DNA from: a virus
DNA: 25,773 bases
Reading direction: 5' to 3' (one strand)
IMG/VR virus record: IMGVR_UViG_3300032288_006230
Coordinates: 1-25,773 of that record
Numbering within the stretch: the first letter of the stretch is position 1; every line of letters begins with the position of its first letter. The notes below the pieces were generated by a model. The model made no database searches. It saw nothing but the letters and a program-made list of their open reading frames with translations, and had not been told where the DNA came from. Positions 7,091-14,318 of this stretch are shown one piece after another. The translations under genes and the position numbers were made by a program.

Positions 7091-7650
7091 TGGCTGCTTG
7101 GGAAGTAAATAGATTCATCACAATTAATGGCTCAGATTCAATTGTTGAACTTGACGATATAGCGACGCTCACAAACAAAACTCTTACTGTACCAGCGCTG
7201 AATCGTCCAAAACTTGCCGTTTCTATTGAGGAGTGGACAGTAGCCGTAGGAACGGCAATTTCCACAAGCGCAGGAACGGTGGTCAACCTCGACCCGTTTA
7301 CTGCCAATACTTCTGCATGGATTTATACTGGCAACGCCACCAATACGTGGGTCCCCAACTTTGGCCACGCATCATCAACTAGTAATGAAGCCTCAATCAA
7401 CACTTTTCTTTCTGTCGGGGAAAGTCTTACAGTATCTATTGCTGCCTATATAACCAACGCTGCTGCATTTGCTTCAACATTGAAAATTGATGGACAAACT
7501 GCGTTTACTCCGTCATGGCAGGGAGCACTAGCGCCAACTTCCGGTAACGCATCATCATACGACGTCTATACCTATACAATTATTAAGACAGCGCTGAACT
7601 CGGGGATTCCAACATATGTTGTTTATGCTGCGCGGACAAGGTTTGCCTAA
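7090..7650 (+). CDS. probable tail-fibre-associated virion protein
   Basis: 186 residues. The short segment ATLTNKTLTVPALNRPKL near residue 26 is typical of phage tail fibre and baseplate proteins (TNKTL-type motif). The rest is Thr, Ser and Ala-rich beta structure with no cysteine. The ATG overlaps the previous stop (TGATG) and GAGGAG precedes it. No enzymatic motif. Inferred to be structural from composition, motif and position beside the long fibronectin-like protein. Confidence 0.65.
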   Translation: MAAWEVNRFITINGSDSIVELDDIATLTNKTLTVPALNRPKLAVSIEEWTVAVGTAISTSAGTVVNLDPFTANTSAWIYTGNATNTWVPNFGHASSTSNEASINTFLSVGESLTVSIAAYITNAAAFASTLKIDGQTAFTPSWQGALAPTSGNASSYDVYTYTIIKTALNSGIPTYVVYAARTRFA

Positions 7651-9492
7651 ATGCCGTTGGCTGTAAGTTTTACTGCAGCCTGTGCCCGTGGGCTAGGACT
7701 GGGCAATGGGGAAGCGCCGCGTGTCCCCACGAGCGTCTCTGTCACTGCTAGTGTTATCACAATAACTGCGACATACACAATTACGGTTTCAACATTCCCG
7801 CTTTCCCGTGTTGAGTATCGCATTGCTAGGGGTGGCGATGCTGGTCAATATACAGGGAGCCTCCCGGGAGCCAACGGCTCCAATTCAAGTGGGACCATCT
7901 CTACTCGTGTAACTGCGGCGGGAGCAACTGAAAATTTAGTGCACGCCACTGACTACACCATTTTTTTCCGTGCTATCGATGCCTCTGGGCAAATCAGCCC
8001 AGAGACCGCCGGAGATGCGTTTACAACTGCAGCCGAGGTTGCCCCAACTGCAGCAGCGCCAACTCTTGCCTCGCTGTCGGTTACTTCTCCAACCGCGCCG
8101 TACATTGACATTACATGGGCAGCGGGAACAGCAGGGACGTACTCAATCGCTACACGACAATATAGTGTTGTGGCGGGAACTGGGGCTGCCGGAACGTTCA
8201 CAACAGTAACCGGAAGTACTGGGACCGTGAGGGTTACCACGACTGCTGCAGGTGCAGCGATTTTGCCAGGCACCGCATATAGGGTATATATGAAATATAT
8301 CGCGTCAACGACGTCGACTGAGAGAACTGCGTCTACAGATATTACAACTGGCACGGAGGTTACCGCCAACGCCATTACGGCTCAAGCATCTAGTACTGGG
8401 CTGACGTTTGACCAGCATCGTACTCAATTTGTTATCTCGCGTGGCAATGTTCCGAATGCTACGACATATACGCAAAACTATCAGTTCGCCTATGGAACAT
8501 CCATAAACCCAACCAACTGGGCGTATTTCCCAAATTATGGTTTTGACTCGTCTGTCACCATTACTGGTTTAACAAGTGACGCAACCTACTATGCGCGCAC
8601 GCGAGCAATATCGACCGTAACGAGCGCAGCAGGCACGGCATCTGGCAATGCTAGCGTTCGATTGAATGCAGCCCTTCCGCCTACCCCGACAATTGCATTC
8701 CGCTCCATGAGTAGTTCCTCATATGGAACGGCTCAATTTACAATCAGCGGTAACGGTGGCTCGACTGACAGTGTTTATATTTATCGTCGACCAACATCTG
8801 GCACTAATACTGGAGCAACACCAGTGCTAAAAGCAACTGGTAGTCAAGATATCTCCGGCTATACGTCTGATGGCGGTACTGAATATTATGTTGCATATAA
8901 TTTTAATAGACATAGTGAAGCAAGCGCACCTTCAAACCAGATAAGATGGACCCGGCCAGCAAAAAACCAAGGATGGAATTCTGGCTACATTCGTCCAGAC
9001 CCAATTTACTTTTCAACAACCGCTGCTTGCACTTCCGAATTTGCTTACACCTTTGGGGCAGTACCAAGTTCAGATGAAGAAGTTGGGTACATCGCAGTTA
9101 CAGGGCTATCTGTGGACGGAATTCAACAAACAGGAAGTGGACTCAATGGTTGCTCCGCAACACAAACACTTGCCAATACGGGCAGCGGCAATTTGTTCTG
9201 GCTGTCAAATTCTTCTCATCCACAGTTTACTGAGGGTTTTGGTTTAAGTTCCACAACTGGGTTCTCTCCAAACTGGGGTACTGGAACATTTTCTACTCGT
9301 TCAATAACACTGAGCGCATGGGGTGGAAGCAATATCTCAGGAAAGTACTTTCTCGTTGGGACCGGCGTCGGCAGCAGAACTGGCGCATGTGCTGTGGGTT
9401 GTTCAGTTACAAGCGGAACACTCAATGCGTACCGTATGAAAAACTTTATAATTACCGGCGTCCAAACAACAGCAGGTTCTGTTGGTACGTGA
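7651..9492 (+). CDS. large virion protein with fibronectin-type-III-like domains
   Basis: 613 residues, very rich in Thr, Ser, Ala and Gly. About four successive beta domains of some 90-100 residues are suggested by repeats of the pattern RVEYRIA / TDYTIFFRAIDASGQ, TRQYSVV / TAYRVYMKYIAS, TTYTQNYQFAYG / ATYYARTRAIS and SVYIYRRP / TEYYVAYNFNRHS, each ending in a YxxxxRA-like strand as in fibronectin III folds. The last 190 residues are a different Gly/Ser-rich domain with four cysteines, perhaps receptor binding. No signal peptide, so it is not exported by the Sec route and fits a tail or fibre component that displays adhesive domains. It starts directly after the previous stop. Confidence 0.75.
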   Translation: MPLAVSFTAACARGLGLGNGEAPRVPTSVSVTASVITITATYTITVSTFPLSRVEYRIARGGDAGQYTGSLPGANGSNSSGTISTRVTAAGATENLVHATDYTIFFRAIDASGQISPETAGDAFTTAAEVAPTAAAPTLASLSVTSPTAPYIDITWAAGTAGTYSIATRQYSVVAGTGAAGTFTTVTGSTGTVRVTTTAAGAAILPGTAYRVYMKYIASTTSTERTASTDITTGTEVTANAITAQASSTGLTFDQHRTQFVISRGNVPNATTYTQNYQFAYGTSINPTNWAYFPNYGFDSSVTITGLTSDATYYARTRAISTVTSAAGTASGNASVRLNAALPPTPTIAFRSMSSSSYGTAQFTISGNGGSTDSVYIYRRPTSGTNTGATPVLKATGSQDISGYTSDGGTEYYVAYNFNRHSEASAPSNQIRWTRPAKNQGWNSGYIRPDPIYFSTTAACTSEFAYTFGAVPSSDEEVGYIAVTGLSVDGIQQTGSGLNGCSATQTLANTGSGNLFWLSNSSHPQFTEGFGLSSTTGFSPNWGTGTFSTRSITLSAWGGSNISGKYFLVGTGVGSRTGACAVGCSVTSGTLNAYRMKNFIITGVQTTAGSVGT

Positions 9493-9518
9493 CAAACATC
9501 CTGTATTCTCTTTGCTAT

Positions 9519-9542
9519 GTTAAACAACTAGTTTAGTTAAAC
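9519..9542 (+). repeat. operator-like repeat cluster GTTAAAC/GTTTA
   Basis: GTTAAAC occurs at 9519-9525 and again at 9536-9542. Between them GTTTA (9531-9535) is the inverse of TAAAC on either side, giving two nested small inverted repeats. The cluster ends 9 bases before a perfect TATAAT, a good place for a regulator or for a -35 substitute. It is AT-rich, so chance cannot be ruled out. Confidence 0.35.
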
Positions 9543-9551
9543 ATAAGATAG

Positions 9552-9557
9552 TATAAT
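9552..9557 (+). promoter_or_regulatory. TATAAT -10 element before the secreted LCCL protein gene
   Basis: A perfect TATAAT (extended to TATAATTA at 9552-9559) lies 21 bases before ATG 9579 in an 86-base gap. No good TTGACA sits 16-18 bases upstream; instead the GTTAAAC repeat cluster is there. The same 8-mer occurs at 12793-12800 before the endolysin, which raises confidence that it is a promoter element. Confidence 0.45.
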
Positions 9558-9578
9558 TATCATATAGATAAACTGTAA

Positions 9579-12578
9579 ATGGGGAATATGACAAAACGGG
9601 GACTAATTTCATTTTGGCTTATTGCTGCCCTTGCTTGGTTCGCGCCTGCAAATGTTTATGCGACCAATGCGAACCTACTAGTTAATGGCAATTTTTCTGC
9701 CAACGAAGGTGGGTGGGTGGGCGCTAATGGTGGAGCGTCTTGCTCTGGAGGCTCACCAAGTCTTGGGATTTGGGGTGGTGGACCACAACTGACGTTTAGT
9801 TATATGCAGAATTCCGTATCACAGCAAGTGAACATTGCCTCCCCATCGGAACTAGAACTATCCTTCCTTGCCAATGGGCCTAATGGTGGAACATATAGCG
9901 CGACGATTTCCGACTCGGACCAATCTGTAACAACTGGAGTACTGACTGCGGGGGAAAATCAAGTATCCAATTTGAGGATAACCACGACACAACAAGATGA
10001 AATAGTTACCGTTACTTTTTCTGGCGTAGATTCTCTATTTTGGGCTGGATGCTATGGGCCAGTAATAAGGAATGCTTCGCTGACAGTAGTTACACAGCCA
10101 ACCTCGCTGGTAGTTACGAGTCTTTTGGATGACGGCTCCGTTGGAACGCTACGTTGGGCGATAAATCAAGCAAACGCCATATCTGGTGGAATTCATGACT
10201 CCATTACCTTTGGCGTTGATGGTACGGTTTCGTTAACGAGTGCGTTGCCTCAAATTACACAATCCGTGACAGTCACTGGAAACGGTATTGCCAACACAAT
10301 CATTGATGGAAATAACTCTTATCGTTTATTTGATGTTCGCACAGCAAGAACTTTAACTATCTCCAACATGACCCTCAAGAGAGGTCAATCAACGAGTGGT
10401 GGCTTAATTTATATCAATAACGGAACAGTCAATGCTTCCAATATGCGCCTAACTTCAATGACTGGCGGAAGTGCAGTGTTTACAAGCAACAACTTTTCGT
10501 ATGCTACTTACACAGACTCAACATTTGACAATCTGAGTGTTGGTATTGCTGGAGACTGGGGCAATACCCCATCTTTGGGTAATGGAGTTACTTCTTGGGA
10601 TACTTTTGATGACTCTGGTTTCTCAAACAGAACGTACGTTATTCGTGGACAATTCACAAACAACACATACGCCATCAATAATTATAGATTCACAAAAATT
10701 GAAGACTCCACATTCACAAATAACACTTATGCTGCGTTTATTACTGGATGGAACAGGTCGCAAATATATGGTTCTACATTCACCAATAATACGGTAGCAA
10801 TTTATCATTCGGCAACCATAACTGGTGGCGCAAATATGGGCACCGATAACCGAATCATTGTCGGTAATAGTTTTGTAAATAACACTTCTGCAATAGTTTT
10901 ATCTGACCAATATCAAGTCGGTGGAATTATTCAGAAAAATCAGAATTCAGCAAAAATATCTAATAATAATTGGGATGTTAATGCTTCACCTGGGGCAAAA
11001 TACATAACTTATTATCAATTCCCAGACAACACTACGCCACTATACGCCCTGCCTGACTCTACTGGCGTTCCGTGGTCGGGCACTGGAAACAGCGTCGTCA
11101 CAACCACGACGACAACTACAACAACCACCACTATCCCCGAGCCCACATTTAGTGGCGGAGGATGTGGCCCCTACAATAGAATAACCGTAACGGGTCAGTC
11201 TGCTGGTTCAATCTGGGGAGATGGCCCTTACACCGATGACTCTAATTTTGGCGTCGCTGCGGTTCATGCAGGATTAATTGACGTAGGAGAAACGGCAATA
11301 CTTGAACCGTATGGAGTTGATAATTATCCATACTTCTATGGCACAACAAAAAATGGTGTTTCTACTTCAGCATGGGGGAGTAGTTGGTGCGGTTTTTATA
11401 TAAAAATTGCAGGAACCGAAACTCCTGAGTATAACTATCCAGGTCCAACTACAACTACGACGACCACAACTACAACTACCACCACGACACCAGAACCAGA
11501 ACCTACAGAACCCCCAGATACGACACAGCCCGAACCGGAGCCTACGGACCCTCCGGACACAACAGAACCTGAGCCAGAACCTACTTTGCCTCCTGATACA
11601 ATACCTGAGGAGACAGATACTACTGATGGAGGTCCTGATGGAGGAACCGGAAGTTCAACCGACACAACGTCACCCGAAACAACCGTACCTGAATCAGCCC
11701 CAGAAGAAGAAACGCCAGATACGACACCGGACATACCGGTAGAAGAAGAAACGCCAGAGGCAGTCGTTGACGACATTCTGGCCGATGACCCCTCACCAGA
11801 AGAACTGACAGATGCTGTTGGTGAAGCATTGGCTGCGACTGAGTCAGAAGAAGAACTTGTCAGCGTTGCTACTGAACTCTTGACATCAGACCTTGACGCC
11901 GAGCAATTCGCTGCAGTAGTTGCCGAAGTGTTCAGTCAGGATTTATCCGACGAAGCACTCACTGAACTCGTTACTACGGTTTTTGAACAGGATTTGTCAG
12001 ATGAAGAAATTGCTGCCGTCGTAGGCCAGGTATTCACCGCTGACATTAGCGACGAAGCATTCGCTGAAGTTCTCAATACGGTATTTGAAGAGCCACTAAG
12101 CGACGATGCCTTTGCATCGGTCATTGATGCAATCTTAGACGAACCAATTTCGGATGAAGCATTCGATGAACTTGTTGACGTCCTCGGTAGTGACACGGTT
12201 AGTGATGAGCAAGTCGTGGCTGCAGTTGACTCCATTATTGAAAATGGCCTTTCTGAAGAGCAATCAATAAGCATTGCTACAAGTGGCGAGGTGTTGGAGT
12301 CAGTCACGGGCGACCAGGCTTCTGAAATCTTCGCCACCGTTCCAATTGGCGATATCTCGGACGCCGAGGCTGCTGCTCTTGTTGAGGCCGTACAGGACGC
12401 ACCTGTGGAAGTCAAAGAATCATTTGAGACAGAGATTAATATTTTTGCAGCAGGAAATGTAGACACTTATGTGCCACTTGGTTCTGAGGTTCCAGTAGGT
12501 ACTAGGCGTGTCATTATTGCTGCTGCGGCAGTTGTTGTTGCAGTAGCGCCAGTACCAGTATCTAGAAAAGGGAGATAA
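9579..12578 (+). CDS. secreted membrane-anchored beta-helix/LCCL surface protein
   Basis: 999 residues. In order: a Sec signal peptide (about 1-29, hydrophobic GLISFWLIAALAWF, likely cleavage after VYA); a domain starting NLLVNGNFSANEGGW, like carbohydrate-binding jelly rolls (30-175); a right-handed beta-helix (about 178-490) opening with SLLDDGSVGTLRWAINQANA; a Thr-rich linker (507-522); an LCCL domain (about 526-612) with GSIWGDGPYTDDS, AAVHAGLI and NGVSTSAWGS; a second Thr/Pro/Glu linker (from 623); ten acidic 17-residue repeats (738-907); and a C-terminal hydrophobic segment followed by SRKGR. This is a cell-surface protein architecture, not a normal virion protein. The start may be ATG 9579 or ATG 9588; the GGGGA between them is too close to 9588 to decide. 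Likely captured from an actinobacterial host, and expected outside the infected cell, held by the C-terminal helix. Confidence 0.85.
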   Translation: MGNMTKRGLISFWLIAALAWFAPANVYATNANLLVNGNFSANEGGWVGANGGASCSGGSPSLGIWGGGPQLTFSYMQNSVSQQVNIASPSELELSFLANGPNGGTYSATISDSDQSVTTGVLTAGENQVSNLRITTTQQDEIVTVTFSGVDSLFWAGCYGPVIRNASLTVVTQPTSLVVTSLLDDGSVGTLRWAINQANAISGGIHDSITFGVDGTVSLTSALPQITQSVTVTGNGIANTIIDGNNSYRLFDVRTARTLTISNMTLKRGQSTSGGLIYINNGTVNASNMRLTSMTGGSAVFTSNNFSYATYTDSTFDNLSVGIAGDWGNTPSLGNGVTSWDTFDDSGFSNRTYVIRGQFTNNTYAINNYRFTKIEDSTFTNNTYAAFITGWNRSQIYGSTFTNNTVAIYHSATITGGANMGTDNRIIVGNSFVNNTSAIVLSDQYQVGGIIQKNQNSAKISNNNWDVNASPGAKYITYYQFPDNTTPLYALPDSTGVPWSGTGNSVVTTTTTTTTTTTIPEPTFSGGGCGPYNRITVTGQSAGSIWGDGPYTDDSNFGVAAVHAGLIDVGETAILEPYGVDNYPYFYGTTKNGVSTSAWGSSWCGFYIKIAGTETPEYNYPGPTTTTTTTTTTTTTTPEPEPTEPPDTTQPEPEPTDPPDTTEPEPEPTLPPDTIPEETDTTDGGPDGGTGSSTDTTSPETTVPESAPEEETPDTTPDIPVEEETPEAVVDDILADDPSPEELTDAVGEALAATESEEELVSVATELLTSDLDAEQFAAVVAEVFSQDLSDEALTELVTTVFEQDLSDEEIAAVVGQVFTADISDEAFAEVLNTVFEEPLSDDAFASVIDAILDEPISDEAFDELVDVLGSDTVSDEQVVAAVDSIIENGLSEEQSISIATSGEVLESVTGDQASEIFATVPIGDISDAEAAALVEAVQDAPVEVKESFETEINIFAAGNVDTYVPLGSEVPVGTRRVIIAAAAVVVAVAPVPVSRKGR
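11097..11135 (+). repeat. ACN-repeat coding a threonine linker (first)
   Basis: Runs of ACA, ACC and ACG triplets encode an unbroken threonine stretch linking the beta-helix to the LCCL domain. Such tracts are typical O-glycosylated or extended linkers in actinobacterial surface proteins and may vary in length by slippage. Confidence 0.75.
11444..11625 (+). repeat. threonine tract and PEPT/PPDT linker repeats
   Basis: A second ACN tract (11444-11491) is followed by tandem units of the type PEPEPTEPPDTT, PEPEPTDPPDTT and PEPEPTLPPDT. They form an extended proline-rich spacer between the LCCL domain and the acidic repeat region, suited to span a cell wall. Confidence 0.75.
11790..12299 (+). 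repeat. ten tandem 51-base units coding 17-residue acidic helical repeats
   Basis: Residues 738-907 fall into ten units of exactly 17, for example LSDEALTELVTTVFEQD, LSDEEIAAVVGQVFTAD, ISDEAFAEVLNTVFEEP and LSDDAFASVIDAILDEP. Each begins [LIV]S[DE][ED] and is probably a short helix ending in an acidic turn. The units are diverged at the DNA level, so the array is old. Function unknown; a rigid stalk is plausible. Confidence 0.8.
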
Positions 12579-12580
12579 TA

Positions 12581-12790
12581 ATGAAACTTATAAAGAAATT
12601 TTTTGGGTTGCTTTGGGATGCCATTGCGGAAATGAACTGGACTCTGTCTGGGACGATTCTTGTGCTCATAACTCTAAGCGGCGATACGCGTGACCTAGGT
12701 CTCAAGTTATTCATTGCCTCAACGGTCGTTAACTTGGCTCAAATAATGGTAACCAAACATAAAGAGTCCAAAGAGCCTGCCAAGTCATAG
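12581..12790 (+). CDS. small membrane protein, holin-like candidate (69 aa)
   Basis: Begins MKLIKKFFGLLWDAIAEMNW; two hydrophobic segments (WTLSGTILVLITLSG and LGLKLFIASTVVNLAQIMV) are followed by a charged tail KHKESKEPAKS. GGGAGATAATA before the ATG is a good binding site formed from the end of the preceding gene. Small size, two membrane segments, charged tail and position directly before the endolysin are the usual features of holins, but three other small membrane genes nearby compete for that role. Confidence 0.55.
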   Translation: MKLIKKFFGLLWDAIAEMNWTLSGTILVLITLSGDTRDLGLKLFIASTVVNLAQIMVTKHKESKEPAKS

Positions 12791-12792
12791 CG

Positions 12793-12798
12793 TATAAT
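12793..12798 (+). promoter_or_regulatory. TATAAT -10 element before the endolysin gene
   Basis: A perfect TATAAT followed by TA (TATAATTA), 28 bases before the ATG at 12826, in the gap after the small membrane protein. No clear -35. TTGGAGA at 12814-12820 serves as the ribosome binding site. Confidence 0.45.
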
Positions 12799-12825
12799 TA
12801 GTAGAAACGTCTATTGGAGATTTAT

Positions 12826-13629
12826 ATGAGCAAATATCCTTTTGTTAAACTGGTAGTGCCAACGGCATTGAAGGCATACAAGAACGGTCAACTTCCGGCG
12901 AATCTTTTGGCAAAAGTCAAAACTGGTGGACAAATGTATGCCCCAGTTGCAGAACAATTCAACAAGATGTACGACGCTGCTCTTGCTGCTGGTTTCAAAC
13001 TCAAAAATGTGGGCGACTACCGCTCATTTGAGGGCCAGTTGAACATGTTCATGGACCGCTACGTCACTACCGACACTGGTACCGGCGTCAAGCGCCAGTA
13101 CGACGGCAAGACTTGGTATCTCAAGAAGGGCAAGGCCCCTTCAGCAGCGCCGGACCCCACGGGCCTCAAGGGCTCAAATCATGGCTGGGGTCTCGCGATT
13201 GACCTTGGGTACGACGTCAACGGCAAACTCACCTCAATGGGTGGCGCTTGTGGCGACTGGATGTGCGCGAATGCACCCAAGTGGGGCTTCTACCTCCAGG
13301 GCGACAACCCTGCTTCAAAAGAATTTGAACTATGGCACTGGCAATACGCCCTCGGCGATGCATTGCCTAATGGCTCTGTCGCGTCCGCCCCTGCAGCGGC
13401 TCCAGCAGCACCTGCTGGCGGTGGCATGAAATTTGATTACCCAGGAGCGCCTATCAAACTTGGCTCAAAAGGTCCTGGCGCCGCTCTCGTTCAGGCAATT
13501 ATTGGCGCAAAAGCAGACGGTGACTTTGGTCCGAAGTCTGTTGCCTCGCTCAAAGCATGGCAAACCGCCAACGGTCTTACTGCAGATGGTTCGGTCGGCC
13601 CTATTACATGGAAGAAAATGTTTGGCTGA
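12826..13629 (+). CDS. endolysin: M15 (VanY-type) peptidase with peptidoglycan-binding domain
   Basis: 267 residues from ATG 12826; the in-frame TTG at 12814 is part of the binding site TTGGAGA, so I reject it as start. Zinc-peptidase motifs of the D-Ala-D-Ala carboxypeptidase/endopeptidase family M15 are complete: H119 and D126 in SNHGWGLAIDLGYD, E168 and H171 in EFELWHWQY. After an Ala/Pro linker (about 184-203), residues 205-267 form a peptidoglycan-binding type 1 domain (KLGSKGPGAALVQAIIGAKA, DGDFGPKSVASLKAWQ, DGSVGPITWKKMFG). No signal peptide, so a holin should release it. It would cut the peptide part of host peptidoglycan. Its local base composition is richer in G and C than its neighbours. 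Confidence 0.92.
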   Translation: MSKYPFVKLVVPTALKAYKNGQLPANLLAKVKTGGQMYAPVAEQFNKMYDAALAAGFKLKNVGDYRSFEGQLNMFMDRYVTTDTGTGVKRQYDGKTWYLKKGKAPSAAPDPTGLKGSNHGWGLAIDLGYDVNGKLTSMGGACGDWMCANAPKWGFYLQGDNPASKEFELWHWQYALGDALPNGSVASAPAAAPAAPAGGGMKFDYPGAPIKLGSKGPGAALVQAIIGAKADGDFGPKSVASLKAWQTANGLTADGSVGPITWKKMFG

Positions 13630-13649
13630 TATTCCCAGGAAGGGGAGCC

Positions 13650-13841
13650 ATGAAAATTACTAAATTAATAATTGGTTTGTCTTTGCTGCTTACCCCAGTT
13701 GTGTCCTCCTGTGGCGATGGTGGTTATAGATATCCATGCCAAGACCCAAATAACTGGGAGAACGAAGAATGCAATCCACCTATTTGCGAAGTAAATGGAC
13801 ATTGTTGGTACACGCTTGTCGGAAAAGGAAGTCAGCCGTGA
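13650..13841 (+). CDS. small cysteine-rich lipoprotein in the lysis region (63 aa)
   Basis: Starts MKITKLIIGLSLLLTPVVSS followed by C21: a basic start, a hydrophobic stretch and a lipobox (VSSC), so C21 should be lipidated. Four more cysteines follow (C30, C41, C46, C52) in a mature part of only 43 residues, which could make two disulphides. AGGAAGGGGA precedes the ATG; an earlier in-frame start at 13557 lies inside the endolysin gene and is rejected. The place beside the endolysin recalls lysis lipoproteins, but it could also be a superinfection-exclusion lipoprotein. Confidence 0.75.
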   Translation: MKITKLIIGLSLLLTPVVSSCGDGGYRYPCQDPNNWENEECNPPICEVNGHCWYTLVGKGSQP

Positions 13842-14107
13842 GTAAAAAACGCTATACCGCAGACGAATTAGACGCTCGTCTGAAATTTGTTATTGGTTGC
13901 GTCCTCGGTGGAGTACTCCTTATTACGACAGGGGCAATCTTGTATGCACTCGTGTTTGTTACCCAGCCCATCGGAGTTCAGGCCGAAAACGACAAAATGT
14001 TTTTTAGCGTACTTTCAAGCGTTGCAACTTTCATTACTGGAACACTTGCTGGTTTGATGATTTCTAATTCACGCAAAGGCAAAAACGACTCGGATTCGGA
14101 AATCTGA
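13838..14107 (+). CDS. two-helix membrane protein, holin candidate (89 aa)
   Basis: GTG 13838 overlaps the lipoprotein stop (GTGA) and is preceded by AAAGGAAG. The protein starts VSKKRYTADELDARLKFVIG, has membrane segments at about 17-41 and 54-76, and ends in a charged tail (SRKGKNDSDSEI). Two helices, a short loop and a charged tail are the layout of class II holins. It is my best holin candidate among the four small membrane proteins here. Confidence 0.65.
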   Translation: MSKKRYTADELDARLKFVIGCVLGGVLLITTGAILYALVFVTQPIGVQAENDKMFFSVLSSVATFITGTLAGLMISNSRKGKNDSDSEI

Positions 14108-14286
14108 TGATTGAGATTGTGGTCGCCCTCATCGGTTCCATGAGCATTGTTCTTGTTGCTCTTGTGGAGAAGGGTCGTCGTGAGAATAAAGATGACCACA
14201 ATCGCGTTGTTCAATCCTTGGACCGTATAGAAAATAAAATTGATGGACATATCAATGACCATGCCAAAGGTGAATTTGACGAATAA
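14107..14286 (+). CDS. small membrane-anchored coiled-coil protein (59 aa)
   Basis: ATG 14107 overlaps the previous stop (TGATG). The product MIEIVVALIGSMSIVLVALV continues with a basic EKGRREN and a heptad-like tail (VVQSLDRIENKIDGHIND). One N-terminal membrane segment plus a short coiled coil resembles accessory lysis proteins and the mycobacteriophage DUF2746-type membrane proteins. The exact overlap with the previous gene supports it as real. Confidence 0.7.
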   Translation: MIEIVVALIGSMSIVLVALVEKGRRENKDDHNRVVQSLDRIENKIDGHINDHAKGEFDE

Positions 14287-14318
14287 AGATTTAAACAAGC
14301 AATTAAAGGGGACAATTA

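Noticed and set aside
7953-8375. Leftward 140-codon open frame
   Set aside because: Val/Ala-rich antisense of the fibronectin-like gene; no binding site or neighbours.
11435-11776. Leftward open frame rich in Val, Gly and Ser
   Set aside because: It is the antisense of the threonine and PEPT linker codons of the surface protein; low complexity and no start signals.
11936-12466. Leftward 176-codon open frame
   Set aside because: Antisense shadow of the acidic 17-residue repeats; Ser/Thr-rich with no domain.
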